DNA of 64,000 nt from Bryopsis sp. KO-2023 (GCA_030272585.1 BSYQ01000001.1:7951001-8015000); one strand, 5' to 3'; counted from the stretch's first letter, positions 35,901-50,018 are shown. The notes: generated from the letters alone by a model not told the origin. Numbers and translations are program-made.

Positions 35901-38130
35901 CTTCGTGCGTGACAACCTTTTTTTTCAATACTTTACCTTGTAAAAGTCTGCAGAAGCGTTCAAAAAAGGTTCTTCAAAATCTGTTTTATAGACGTGCTCC
36001 CCAAGATCCGTGAACATCTGGCCAGCAGACACACAACCACACAACTTTGAAGCAAAAATAACCAAGATTTCTTTCCATCCAAAAAACTGGATCTGGTGCA
36101 ACAAAGACATCAAAATTCACTTCGCTTTCACCGCCAGCACCACAACCCATAATTTAACCTCAATACAATTTTACATCTTTCCTTAATTTCTTTCAGCTCA
36201 GAAAGAAAGTCTGCACCTCGTGCAAAATGGTCCAGTCAAAAAAACCAAAGTATTGATCTCCATCATGCCTCCAATTATACTCAGTGTGCATTTGCCCTCC
36301 TAAGATTTCATAACAACTCCCCGTTTCTTCCCTAAAAAGCATTTTCCACATTCCATCCAGGTCGCGAAACCTCTCTCACCTTGGTTATTGATTTCATCAG
36401 CAACTTGTCGATGACCTCCCCTGTTCTTTCTCTGTACACGAGGTCCAGCAATATCGTCCGGAGGCGAGTGGAAATGAGGCGGTGGCGAATGACCACCTCG
36501 CACCATAGATCCAATCCCAGAGAAAACACCGGGGTTTTCTTTTGTTGCTGGACGTACGTTCTGTCCATATACTGCATTGGGGGAAATATTTTGAATCAGC
36601 AGATACCAATTACAAACGGCTAATATACAAATATTTACATGATATATAGGGGAAGGAAGACAACTTTGTTTCATCTCTGGGTTTACCATGGCAAGTTTTT
36701 CCCTCCCTTTCCCCCCCCAAAAAAACTGAAAAGCAAATCTAGATACTCTGATCCATGCACAGTTTGGTGCAAATTTTTATTTTTTTTCCGAGTTGAATTA
36801 TCAACCCGAAAACGGGTTTTCTTGTGGAGCGAATATTTTCGAGTTTTTTTTATTTGGGGGGGGAGAATTGGAGAGATGCTTACCATGAGGATATCTCGAA
36901 TCATTTGGGTCGATTTGAGGTGTTCTTCCCATCTCTGTTTCAATTCTTTAAGAAATGACTCCCCTTGAGTGGACTCCACTACAGCAGCAATATTTTGGAG
37001 ATGTCCAGTGAGAGTAGAAATCAAACCCGCATACAATCGGTCTCCAAAACGATGCAAAACCATATTGTATGCGTTCCTACATGAAAACCCATAGAAAAAT
37101 GAAAAAACAAAACCGTTTTGATGAAAGAAAAACCGCCAAAAAATAGATGTTCGTAATCAGGAGTTGAATTGCTTTTGAATGCATGTGCAGGAAAGAGGGA
37201 TAAAAATAGGAGGAGGGGGGGGGGAGGGGGAGCTTCCAGGAAATTGATCGAGTAAAAACACAATTTGCCTTGAAAACAATTTTCTTACTGTGTGTGCTCC
37301 GATGAATGAATCTATATTATGCAAAATCGAACAAACATCAAGTTTTCAAGGATTAAAAAAAGCATGCCAGAATGGAAAAAATATATATTTTTTTTATTTG
37401 CGAGAAGAAGCATGGAAACTGATCCCCACCTGTAGAGTTCTTCAAAACTGAGTTTGCTGGCATTGTGATTTTGTATCTTATGTATGGCCTCCTCCAGTAC
37501 TTTCCAGGTGGTGTCTGACATGGGGCAGTCACAGTCAGACATTTAACAAGAAACAGAAACTAAACAGAAAACCCAACAAAAAAAACCCTCAAAAAAGCAC
37601 TCCCTCGTTTTCTCACCTGCATAGTCTTTGGTCATTTGGACCGTATGCCGGAAGGGCTCGATCATAATTTTCTGCAAAGTCGAAACGAGTTAACATTCAA
37701 CAGGGGTGGGGGAAATTAAAAGCGACGCGGTGTTTCGAACTGCAACTGTAACGCAACGAAACCTCCGGGCCTCGGCCACCGCGCCTTCTCTAGCTTATCG
37801 AATTAGAGAAAGAAACCTCGCAACTAATCATGCTTTTATCGGCGTATTCTTGGTGAAGTTCTTTCCAGCAAACGGAGACGGTCCCGACCGATAAGCGATG
37901 CACCGCGCTGTACGAATTTTCTTCAACGGCCTCTTCGTCGATAAACCGATAGACCCCGCTGATGGCGTGCAAGGTGCGAAAACGAATTATCAAAAAAAGC
38001 GACGACGGATGGAACGGGTTATATCTCCGAACGACTTCCTTGCAGCCCTGCTGTGAACAGCTACAGCCAAAGATTCGGAGATAGGATTCGAAGCCCACAG
38101 TCTTTCACTCACCCTTCGTCGATCACTCAT
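32997..38130 (-). CDS. CUL3: Cullin-3, scaffold of BTB-type ubiquitin ligases
   Basis: CUL3 binds BTB substrate receptors at its N terminus and RBX1 at its C terminus, and is activated by NEDD8/RUB attachment. The first coding exon is 18 bases (MSDRRR); exon 2 gives [18 protein letters not shown]. The N-terminal repeats continue with [43 protein letters not shown] and [13 protein letters not shown]. The cullin-homology domain includes [60 protein letters not shown] and [20 protein letters not shown]. The winged-helix end has [20 protein letters not shown], where the Lys of IMKAR is the neddylation site, and closes RRLYRYLA. Sequence is closest to plant CUL3 ([16 protein letters not shown]). 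About a dozen introns interrupt it. Confidence 0.96.
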
Positions 38131-38777
38131 CTTGACAGTCGACTCCAGAAGCGACGGAACACGCAGACCAAATGAATCCCTCCCCCCGCAGCCCGAAACC
38201 AGCTATTACTGGGAGAGGATCGCCACTCGGACCTCGTGCTATTCAATTGTGTTGGGGTGTTTTTCGGAAAGATATCCACCGCTCTACGTGGTCCGGCTGC
38301 AACGACCGCACAGAAATATGGATCGGCGGTTCGACCGTATTTTCCCCCCTTCGTTTTTTTTTCCGTGATGCAACTCAAAATCGATTGCACGCACCCACCA
38401 ACTCACTGCCAGGACAGGACCTGACAGTTGTGCCAAAACAAATTACGTCACCCTCCACGACCACCATCATCTCAATTTGATCTTTTTTAAAACGGCCTAA
38501 ACTCTTTTTTTGGGCCGGATCGGGGTTTGAAAGGAGCATTCGCTGCGAATGTGGGGGTGGGGTCGATTTCAGATTCGCTGCAGGTCACCTCCATGCGTTT
38601 CGAAACACTCATTTGGAAAATTTTGGGAGGAAATGATGTACGATGGTCGGGGAGCTGGCAGGAGTATGAGTTGCTGCTTCCCGTTGGCGCAATCCTCTAT
38701 ATCGGCGGCCGTTGTGTTGTGGGAGGCGTCTCGTGGGTTGCAGAGAATCATCAGCTGAGCAGGGAAGGAGGGGAAAC
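38131..38777. promoter_or_regulatory. Divergent promoter region between CUL3 and RPS3
   Basis: The 647 bp between the two start codons hold no gene. The part near CUL3 is GC-rich with CCGC and CGGACC runs and the middle has TTTTTT and AAAA runs. I could not identify a TATA box or a known element. The role is inferred from position only. Confidence 0.4.
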
Positions 38778-40725
<1,948 letters not shown>

Positions 40726-41758
40726 GAGTGTGTTCGATAGCATCCATTCTTGGTTTGATCGGTGCTATTTTGTTCGACATGACAGTCTGTGTTTTAAAAA
40801 GATAGCGGATCATGGATTGGAGTGAAGAGGTGGGACGCATATAGTCGTCGTCTTGGATGTTGTAAACCCGGGTTTGGAAACCCTGCATGGAGCGCAATCC
40901 AATTCAATGATATGTGTATTGGTCTGTTGTGTTGTGTCGGGAATATGTGAGCTGATAGGAGGGGGGCTGATTGAATTGGGGGGGTGGGGAAAGCAGGTCC
41001 ACAGTTTGGAGAGTTTAATCACAGTATGTTCACACTGTAAGTTCCTTTACTGGCCATTGTGGAACTGTGAGAAAGAGAAAGTCGAAGAAGTGTCGTTGGG
41101 TGGGGGGTCGAAAATCAACCTCTTGATAAAACATCCACCTTGGTACAATTCCTGCACAGATATTCACACACTCATTTTGGGAATGGACACCACCTATTAC
41201 CTAATGCTTGCACCTTTGGAACTTTCTCTTCCTTGCAGAGTTTATTCCAAGGCGGCTCCCCTCACAACTAACAGTGATAACTCAACGTTATGATCCAAAC
41301 CTTGGAATTCGTATTCCCGAAGTTGGGGCCACATTCTCATTTTTTCAAACAAATTGGGCTACAGGAAGGGCCACAAGAAGACAAACTGGTGAAATTTTTT
41401 TATAATGTTGTTTGGTGCTTGGATGCGACAGGGACTGACAGCGCATGGGGGAAACTCTTTACAGAAAAATGGTGTCCATACAACCGACTTGAAATACTCT
41501 TTTGGTCAGATCTCAATCTGCTATATAGAATGACTGATATACCTCTCCACTTCTGATTCGAGGAAAGTCCCTGTTCTGTTTCAGCTCAATACAACAAAAT
41601 ACAATGGTGGGATGGATGACAGTTGGAGGATCTGTTGGGTAACTTCACTGGAAGGATGTTTATGTTGGAATGATCCACTTCAATTCTACTCTGTGTGGGA
41701 ATGCATCGCCTGGCGATACACCCAACACCCCCCGCTCATCTGTCGTCCTCGTCCGCTC
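40726..41758. other. Interval without a supportable gene
   Basis: This is the 3' flank of RPS3 and the 5' flank of a small gene. Frames of 70-150 codons on both strands lack family features and splice signals. Nothing else was seen. Confidence 0.45.
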
Positions 41759-42299
41759 ATGGCGGATGGTGGAGCAGTAGAACCCTGCGGAAAAACATCG
41801 AATTCTCTGCCTCCAAACCCTCAAATCACATGATAACGCGGTACATTCAGTCCGTGGACTGGAATGGTTTGTCATATCCTAAAGATATTTTTATTTCATT
41901 TTCCTTGCAGAATTTGTGGAGGGGAGAGCGGCACTGGTCAAACAGGTGGTGATCGTCGCAGGCAGGTACGGGTGTCATAAAATCGAACCCAGCGCCACCA
42001 TGCCCATTGTCCTCGAGTTCTTGCTCACTTTTCCTGGCATTGTTGAAGGTCAGGAAGGACAAGTGATCCCTTGCGGCTTCTCGTTCGTTTCCAAGAGGCC
42101 CGTCTTCTTGCACTCCCGTTTCCGAGTCGTTCCTTGGTGTCAGGTGTGTATCAGCGACGGAATCTATCAGCAGTTCACGACGATAAAGGAGCCTATTTCG
42201 GAAGCAGCAACTCTCCACCCTTTCCTGAATTGTATTGCTGATGTGGCAGGAAGGGGCAGACAGCTGAGTTTGGTGAGAGTGCAGCCAAGATTAGAGTGA
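41759..42299 (+). CDS. Small 69-residue protein, not recognised
   Basis: Three exons (41759-41768, 41911-41965, 42155-42299) join in phase. The first coding exon has just 10 bases (MAD plus one base), with acceptor CCTTGCAG and donor GCAG/GTACGG around exon 2. The product begins MADEFVEGRAALVKQVVIVA, a helix with a hydrophobic end, continues with IYQQFTTIKEPISEAATLHP and FLNCIADVAGRGRQ, and ends in a basic tail with TGA at 42297-42299. The frame also stays open without the second splice, giving an alternative product of about 130 residues. The stop lies 53 bp before the GT77 start codon on the same strand. No family is recognised. Confidence 0.42.
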
Positions 42300-42352
42300 A
42301 AAGGCACTCCACCCGGTGGCAGGAACTGCACATTCCTCGTGCGGCGACTGAC

Positions 42353-43426
42353 ATGGGGTCAGATGATTCGAAATTCCGAACCCAGGACTCCCGAACGAGA
42401 TCCCAGCTCCTGTTCACAGCCTTCGTGGTGGGACTGCTCTCAGGATTTGTCATTGCACAGGGAGCATATCTCAAAGCCCTGGGATCCTCGGCTACCTCAT
42501 CGATTTCCTCTATTTCCCCAAAAATGTCCCCACCATCATCCCGACCGAACAAGAGTCTGATGAAAGTCCTGAAAAAGGTGGCGCCCAATAAAGAGGTGTT
42601 GATCACGATTTCGAACGCCAACATGATGGAGGGCGAAAAGATGCTGGAGATTTGGTTGGAAACGGTGAAAGCAAGCGGGGTCAAAAACTTCCTGGTCGTG
42701 GCATTGGACAAGAAGTTGGAGGAAATGCTGAAACGTGACAGCGTGAACGTGTTCTTGATGGAGATCGATTTCAACAACGGTCCCCAGGCGAAAACTGGGG
42801 ACAATCATGCCATATCCGCACAGAAATATGGGATCATCAAGGAATTCCTGGAGGTGGGCTGGAACGTACTGCTGAGCGATACAGATATCGCTGTGCTGAA
42901 GAACCCCTTCAAGTACATACATCGGGACCATGATGTGGAGTCGATGACCGATGGATTTGATGACAAGACTGCGTATGGATCCATCGAAGCAATAGATGAC
43001 CCCAGCATGGGATGGTCTCGATATGCCCAAGCCGTCAGACACATGAACTTGAATTCTGGACTGTTCTACTTGAACGCCAACCCCAGGACGATCAGTTTGA
43101 TGGACAGGCTCAGCGTGCGGCTCAGGAGGGACAAGTACTGGGACCAGACTGCATTCAACGAGGAGATTTTCTTCTTGTCGCATGGGAACTACAGCAGCCC
43201 CCAGGTATCCGTGAGGGTGCTGGACATCAACCAGTTCATGAATTCGAAGTATCTGTTCAAGTTTGTCAGATACAAGCCGAAGGCGGAGCAGCCGGATCCC
43301 GTGATGGTGCACATCAATTATCACCCCGACAAGGCCAACAGAATGAAGGCGGTCATCAAGAGATATGCAATGGGGGATGAACATGCCCTGGATTCGTTCC
43401 CTGGAGGTTCCGAGCCTGGCAGCTAG
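42353..43426 (+). CDS. GT77 glycosyltransferase of the RRA/XEG113 type
   Basis: GT77 enzymes are Golgi type II membrane proteins; RRA and XEG113 add arabinose to hydroxyproline-rich proteins such as extensins. The single exon encodes 357 residues: a short cytosolic part, a membrane anchor (LLFTAFVVGLLSGFVIAQGA), a Ser/Pro stem and the catalytic domain. The metal-binding D-x-D is in NVLLSDTDIAVLKNP, followed by the family block DVESMTDGFDDKTAYGSIEA, MGWSRYAQAVRHMNLNSGLF, WDQTAFNEEIFFLSHG, VLDINQFMNSKYLFKFVR and the closing MVHINYHPDKANRMKAVIKR. The frame stays open to 42296 with no other ATG, so the ATG at 42353 is taken as the start. It has no intron, unlike its neighbours. Acceptor and linkage cannot be told from sequence. 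Confidence 0.88.
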   Translation: MGSDDSKFRTQDSRTRSQLLFTAFVVGLLSGFVIAQGAYLKALGSSATSSISSISPKMSPPSSRPNKSLMKVLKKVAPNKEVLITISNANMMEGEKMLEIWLETVKASGVKNFLVVALDKKLEEMLKRDSVNVFLMEIDFNNGPQAKTGDNHAISAQKYGIIKEFLEVGWNVLLSDTDIAVLKNPFKYIHRDHDVESMTDGFDDKTAYGSIEAIDDPSMGWSRYAQAVRHMNLNSGLFYLNANPRTISLMDRLSVRLRRDKYWDQTAFNEEIFFLSHGNYSSPQVSVRVLDINQFMNSKYLFKFVRYKPKAEQPDPVMVHINYHPDKANRMKAVIKRYAMGDEHALDSFPGGSEPGS

Positions 43427-43777
43427 AAAGACATAGTTTGGAGGGGTGTCGTTTGTGATCTTAAGTCGTTTTTGCACCTTTTTTTGGTTTCTTTTTTTTT
43501 CCCCTCAGTGTGTGAAGTACCTGGGGTTGGTCTGTGTGGATAGGCATGGGTTCCTGCTTTTTGGAAATTTATCATGCATTTGTATTTCCTTCATCTCAAA
43601 GACAGTAGGGGGGTCAGCTTGGAGGTTTGGGGGTTTATGCTTCAATAATTGAAACGGCATCTGGGTGGGGCAATGCCGCCATTATTAGTTTCCCGCTCTT
43701 GAATCTGGAATTATTGTGTGTGTGACTGCGGAACGGTAATCTTGGCGCTTCTGTTGATTTATCCATTCAAGCAAGGG
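43427..43777. other. Spacer between the GT77 and PIG-S genes
   Basis: AT- and T-rich sequence with a TTTTTTTTCCCC run at about 43,493-43,504. No gene is seen. An in-frame upstream ATG for PIG-S at 43,718 lies inside it. Confidence 0.5.
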
Positions 43778-46700
43778 ATGCTCTCTCGTTATTTCAGCTC
43801 CACTGCGTCTGAAACGCCCCCTTCAACACACCCATCCAGCAAGGACCTGGAAGTTGATTTTGCAAAATGTGGGAAACCACCGAACACAAAACGCCTGGCG
43901 GTGGCGATAAGTAGTTTCCTGCTCGTTATCGCAGGTGGGGTGGATTTCAAGGGAGGGGGTCTGCAATGCACCCACACACTTGGATCTCTTTTGCCTCAGC
44001 AGTTCCTGTAGAACAGGGTTCTGATTGTGGTTTCCAGGATTCCCTGTTTGGTGGCGCACCACTGAGATAAACCGGCCTGCGCTGCCGACGGATCGCATCC
44101 ACCAATTGAGAGCGCAGATCGCTTCTCATCCAATCAGACTGCCCGTGGAGTTCTCCATCATAATTGGGGGTGCGACTGGCGGTGCTTTCATTTTTCTGTT
44201 GGATTCAATCGACCATGCTGTTGGAGATCAAGATACTCTGATGCTCAGAATGCACCTTCCCTCCTTCGGCTGGTTGCAACTCAGCAAGAAATCTGGTGCG
44301 ACTTGAAGGACACTGATCTTGATTTTCTTGGCCTGTGATGGAGCCAGGTGAAGTGCCAGTCGATGTAAGTGGCTTATGCCAGGCGATCAGAGAGGCTGGA
44401 CTGAAGAAACTTGGCAGGACACCAGGCTCGATCCTTCCGGTTGTGAGAGTCATTCGGGTCGATGCATCTGGATGCTCTTGCACACAGAATGATGAGGTTT
44501 TGCATGATTGTCCATGCCCGAATGAGTCCCTTCTATCTGACCTGGCTGTTGGTGACTTCTTGGAACCCCAAATTGGTGGAGCGTTGTATGAGGAGGCCGA
44601 ACGGCTCAGTCTTGGAGGCCACGGAAAATCCACAATGTTTGTTTTGCAGGGGGGGGAGAATGTCAAAGGTACGACAAAAGATAAAAGAAAAAAAAGAATC
44701 ATTCAAAGGATCATTCGTTTCATGAATTGTATGGATGTGACCTCCTCACGGATGTCCACAATTTAATTCCTTTATGATTAAGAGAGTGGCACAATGAAAA
44801 AGATTACGAAATTTCTTTAGGTTTTTTTTTCCCCCATTCAGGTATTGAACGAAACGTCGAATGTGCATCGTGAATAAAGAAAAATTTGTTGAAAGAAATT
44901 TGTGCGGAAATGATAACTTGGTGGAGTGCTGGTTCACTGATTCTTTGATCTATTTTTGCAGTACGAGTCGGTGCAAAAAGAAGCAGTTGGATGGCAGTTC
45001 CAATCAACATGAGCCCACAATCGAAAAGGGAAAAAATCGTACAGGTGGCAGGAATGCTCCTTGGAGATTTCTTTGCCGACGGAAACGGTGAGTGTGACAG
45101 TCTAATGTGTTCAGAAAAACCTCCTCATCTTTGCTGTTCAATTTCAGCGTTTTGCTTTGGGGGGATGAGCTTCTGGACATGGGTTGGCCACACATTCATT
45201 GGCAGGAATCTCCGCTGAGAGTGAAGGCGATAAGCTCCCCGTCTCCGCTGCATCCGAGGTCCTGTTATCTTTCAGCTTGTGTAACTCCGATCCATCCGAA
45301 GGCTACTGGCAGTGGGATTTCGACAGGTTTGAACGGGAGTGGCTGAGTGAAGTGATCGATCGTCTGAGTCCCGTCCTCGGAGCTGAAACTGAAAGCCAGG
45401 TGATGAAAGTCAAAGTCAAAGCAGTACGTTTCATCAAGATCAATTTCCTTGACGAATGGCGGGGGTTTTCCTGGAGTTTTGGAACCAGTGTGCGAATATT
45501 AGTCAAAGTCAGCTCCTCTGTCTGACTCGGTTGCCCTTCCCAGGTGCTTTACCACACCAAGACGGACGTCCTGCCTCGACACAGCAAATCAAGCAACAGT
45601 TTTTTCCTCGCAGAAGAGGATCTGCCATTTTTTGTGAACAATGAGTGGCAGCTGGATTCAGGACGAACGGTGGCAAACAACAAAGAGAGCAAATCGAAGG
45701 GTAGGGGATGTTGAAAGTCCAAAAGTAAAAGGGGAGCTTTGTGTCAAAAGCAAAAAAAAAGCTGGTTGACATCACCGTTTCTTATTTCTCTTTTTTTTTT
45801 TTTCAGCACAGGTGGATAAAACCCCACCGCAAAGTGTTTTCCTGTCTCATGTTTTTTTTCGCTTGTTTTTCCTGCTCATTTTTGTGTGGGGTTTATACAA
45901 AAAGATGGCTGAGTGTATGCATCTCTTTTTTTCTATTGCCTCATGTCTGCCCATTATTATGTTATGTTTTTCGGCCGCGCGTGAAAGATGGTCGATTAAA
46001 TTCCAGGAGTAAAACCGGTGCATCTACGTAGGTTCGAGGTCCCTGGGGCCCCACGTCCTGCATTGGATGATCTTTATCCCTCCACCCAGTTTCCGGCCCC
46101 TCAAAATCCTCCAGTCCTCCACCAATGCTTATTCCATTCCCTCATGGGGTGGGGTGATGATTCTGAACAAAAACTGCACCAGTTCACAGGAGGACTATCC
46201 AAAAACGCCCCGAGCTCAACCCCTCTCTGACAATGATCTAGCCAACGTTGCATCCATTTTCGTGGCTCAATTCAGGGGTTTATTGGGTCTCCATGAAACT
46301 TCGGGTGCCGATATTCAAGGGAATGAGGATGTTGCGGTGCAATCAGCAGGGAGCGCTGGGTTTTCTGAGTGGGAAATCGATGTTTTGATCAGAAGGAAGG
46401 TCGCTTCTGATGTGGCTGCTGCCATTCACTCGTTGAGTGCATTGGATAGGTTGATCGCTGAGCTCCCCAATCTAGAAATGCCGGATTTCATCGGCCACCA
46501 GGTGAGCAGTGTTTTCAGAGGATGAGTGTCGATACATTTGCATATATATATTTTTTATTGTTTTTTTATCGGACGCCGAGGTTTCAAATTTCAGACGAAG
46601 TTAGCAGTTTGGGGTGTTTGGGGGCAATTCATTATATACAGCTTGGATGTAACTCGTGGGCGCTAAAAAAAAAGGAGCCACCTCCCCATTAATAGTCTGG

Positions 46701-47023
46701 AGGAAAAAAAAGTGCGTTTCATGCAGGTGGAAGAATCGTTGACTGCGATTGAAATGACCCTGGCCGCCGCCTATTCGTTCAACTATGTGTCGTGTGCCAA
46801 AACTGCAGCGACCGCTAGGCAACTTGCCGAGGAGGCTTTTTCCCATCCATCGATACTTGCCCAGTTGAATTTTCCAGATCAACACAAGGTGGCAATGTAC
46901 CTGCCCTTTTTTATGCCGGTGGGGACCGCTCTGTTGGCAATCGTTGGAGCTGAGGTCAAGAGGTTTTTCAAAAGGAAAAGGGCAGCAGCAAAATGGAAAG
47001 ATTCCCATGTCAAAGTGGAGTGA
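43778..47023 (+). CDS. GPI transamidase subunit PIG-S
   Basis: PIG-S is part of the ER-membrane complex that cleaves the C-terminal signal of proteins and attaches a GPI anchor. Exon 1 (43778-43934) gives a Ser/Pro start and the first membrane span (LAVAISSFLLVIAG); exon 2 from 44038 reads GFPVWWRTTEINRPALPTDR, the family's G-x-P-x-W-W-x-T-T-E motif after the span. Later exons give LLSFSLCNSDPSEGYWQWDF, SQVMKVKVKA then VLYHTKTDVLPRHSKSSNSF, WMIFIPPPSFRPLKILQSST and SIPSWGGVMILNKN, the last being a strong PIG-S signature. The end has VEESLTAIEMTLAAAYSFNY, then FPDQHKVAMYLPFFMPVGTA as the second span, and a Lys/Arg tail. Exon borders between about 44,200 and 45,200 are unsettled. It contains no catalytic residues; the family acts as a partner to the PIG-K protease. 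Confidence 0.85.
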
Positions 47024-48962
47024 TTCCTTCATTGGGATGCAGAGAAAGGGATTGTTCATTGAACATTGGGATGTTCGGAGGGAATATGAGTGTAAGCGTA
47101 GGTATGAATGGAATTGGTGCCAAAAATCACTTCGGAATCGGAAGAAAAATAGGACTTTTCATGCCTTTTTCTGAGCATGCACAAGGAATATGCTTGCGAA
47201 CTGGATGACGTAATTACCCATCTCCTAATAATTTATAGATTTGAGACTTTGATTGGAGGTTAAGCTTCATGGGTCATCCAGCTCACTTCCCATTTATTCC
47301 ACATTCAAGCTAGTTGCGTGAGCACCCAGGTTTGAAAACCAGGAAATATTGGACACCATGCATATCAGGGGAACAAGTGTTCAGACTCCAATAATCTAAA
47401 CTTGAAAAGGCATTAGAAATATCATGTGTCCCTTGTACAGGTTTGGTATGTAAAAAACGATTCTTGATGACGTCCGCGATGGTTGGCACTATTCACTTTC
47501 ATTCCAACTACATTTTGACAATATTGGTCGAAGAGCAGCAATGTGCTAGTACATTAGGTGTGCTGTTCTGCATATCTGTTGGGAATTCAGAATTCGACAG
47601 GGGCACCGAGAGGAAGGAGGGGGCAATTTGAAAAGAGAGGGGGTAGAGGGAACGGAAATCTCAAAAATAGGTGTTGAGCTTGGAACCGAACAAAGGTGGT
47701 GGTGGTGGTGGTGGTTCTTCAACCGAAGAGACGGCGGAGGAGTTACATAAAGGGAGGGATAAGGGATAAACTCTTTTTTTTTGTGTGTGTGTTTTATTCT
47801 TGGAGTAAGGGGAGTTCTGTTTTGTTTTGTTTTTGCCTTCATGGGCAACCGGGTGGATTGCTTGTGCGGGGCCAGAGTCTGGGGGTAGGAAAATGCAGGC
47901 TAGGTTCAGATTTTTTTTGTAAGTTTGCTAGGGAATGGGGATGGGGAAATCTTCAGTGAGTGAACATAGGATCATTTAGCAAATAGACTGTTTGCTGCAA
48001 CAAGCTAAAGCTGCTTTTTCTCCGAGAGTAGCTACTACTTCCGATCTTTAGTACAAGTCAGGTAATTGTGTTACAATAGCCGAGGGTTGGATTGCAGCCA
48101 ATGTCTTAATGAATCCTTCTTGACCACTCAAATTGCCACCTGGTCCAACTCCTTGCAACAAATATCAATCGATATGCAACTCGGAAGGGTGTCTTTTCTA
48201 TCTTCCCTTCAAGTAATTCATGAATTACTGGGTGGGATGTGAATGGGTGCCTTGAATATCAGTTTATGGCCTCCTCTTTGAATCAACCCCCTGAAGTCTT
48301 GGCTGAGCTCCAGAATATGGGCGCAGTCCATGGAAATGATGGGCTCGATTTGCACGGCTCTAGAAGATGCCTGGACTTTCCATCATCAGCTTCGCATCGA
48401 TGTGCTGGCATTCACCCCCCAATTCATACATTGTGCAAGCCACTGCTGAATTGATGTCTTTGGTGCATCTGCTGTGGATCTCTGTTGGGAAAATTAGACT
48501 GTGCAACTCAACAATCTCCACAGCAGCATGGTGATTGACCCAAGCTGTCCAGGGGCAACCACACAGACATTTTGTGTCTTATTGTTTAAAGCCTCCAAAT
48601 AATTTCCTGGGAGTGAAAGCCAATGATTTTTGGAACGAGGCTCACAAAAGAAGGAACGGATGGACTGTTCAAGAATCCACAGAAACAAAAACACTCGTGT
48701 GGTGCTTGGGTTGCCTGCCAATCTCCCCGACTACGAGCAACACGTCAGAGCTGGGTCGCACCCCTCCTCGCCCTTCCACCAAACCCCATCTGTTGCCACT
48801 GCGGTTCGAAACCTTCTTTCCTTTTGGAGCTCTTCACTGCGTGCGGTGAGAGGTTGACGGCCGGCCACCCCTCCTCGGATTCAGGTCCAGGAGGTTCAGG
48901 ACTTGGACTTCGGCGGGGACGTCGCTGACGGTTTCCATACTTCGTCCCGCGCACAGCGCTCG
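47024..48962. other. Gene-free 1.9-kb interval
   Basis: The first part is probably the PIG-S 3' flank. GGT units at 47,695-47,715 and T-runs at 47,770-47,840 are the visible repeats. Frames at 48,494-48,972 on both strands are short and lack family features. The last 200 bases are GC-rich, as at other gene starts here, and precede a + strand gene. Confidence 0.5.
47695..47715. repeat. GGT trinucleotide repeat
   Basis: About seven GGT units in intergenic DNA, a simple microsatellite. Confidence 0.85.
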
Positions 48963-50018
48963 ATGTCAGCACCGGGGCCAGAGGGTGTTCATCGATTCCT
49001 CCGAAGAGACGTCATCCACGACGCGTTGCTCACGCGTTTCGAGGTCTCGTTCGTTCGGCGGTGACAAGGAAGAAGCATCCGCTTTGGGGTCACCAGATCG
49101 ATGCACGAAAGTGAAGGATCTTCGCAGACCATCAGTCTCGCCTTCTACTTTTTCCTTACTTTTACACGAAGAACAAACAAGTTTGGGGGCAAACTGAACA
49201 AAGGAAAACAATACGCCATCAAACCGAACAATAGAAGCACACTTGACTCGCGCCAGCACAAGCGCCTGGGGCGAAAAGAGAACTCACCCCGCCGCAGGCC
49301 GTGATGCCTCCCTTCTTCGACCGTTCCAAACCAAGGCTTTTCCTCCTTCACACATTGCAGGACCTGGCTGAAAACACGCCGTGAGGCTGATACGATCCGA
49401 GCGTCAGAGAGAAAGTCCACAAAACTCAACACAACTCACGCCAGTACCCCGGCGAAACACAGACTCAAAACCGTACCAACAAGCCGTCCGTCCTGAGGTT
49501 CGCGTATTCAGTCGCCTTCCCTTTCCCACTTCTCATCCTCCCAAATATTCTCCACATACGTACGGAGCAAACAAGTTTCTGGATCTGGTTCGCGCGACTC
49601 CGTTGGATCTTCACAAGGCCCACTTGTTCGCCGGCGTGGGCGTCGGGACGGCCGAAAGGTATCGTGAACACTCGGAAAGGAAAAATAAAAACCAAAGGCA
49701 AACAGAAACGCAACACGAGAGATGTGGATGATGTCTGCGAAATAAGCGAGCAACAAAAATCGTAAACAGAATAGGTGAGTCATAATCCACACACTTGAAA
49801 GTGGAAAAATGTTGTCTCAGTCGACGAAAAACAAAAACGCATTTTACAGGCCCACTGACAACCCATGCTGGTTACGACTGTGCTTGATCGGGATCCGTTC
49901 TTCAGTTCGTACACCAGACAGCCTCAGCATCCGCGATCATCTCGATGATCACCCACGCGATCGGGAATTGATTCCTGGGAGCTGGTCCGGCGTCCTGGAG
50001 CCCTTGAGCGCAGGATAG
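48963..50018 (+). CDS. Unrecognised gene, probably four exons
   Basis: From an ATG at 48963 the frame reads MSAPGPEGVHRFLRRDVIHD and ALLTRFE. After an uncertain donor, an exon from about 49,300 reads AVMPPFFDRSKPRLFLLHTL and QDLAENTP and ends at ACGCC/GTGAGG. An acceptor near 49,513 (GTATTCAG) continues in phase with RLPFPTSHPPKYSPHTYGAN, KFLDLVRATPLDLHKAHLFA and GVGVGTAER. The final exon (about 49,851-50,018) reads PTDNPCWLRLCLIGIRSSVR, then DRELIPGSWSGVLEPLSAG and TAG. The joins after the first are in phase. The minus strand also has open frames with plausible splice sites over 48,966-49,430, so the strand is not certain. No family is recognised. Confidence 0.4.

Noticed and set aside
42536-43477. 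A 313-codon minus-strand frame opposite the GT77 gene
   Set aside because: It mirrors the strongly conserved GT77 coding sequence, which explains the absence of stops.
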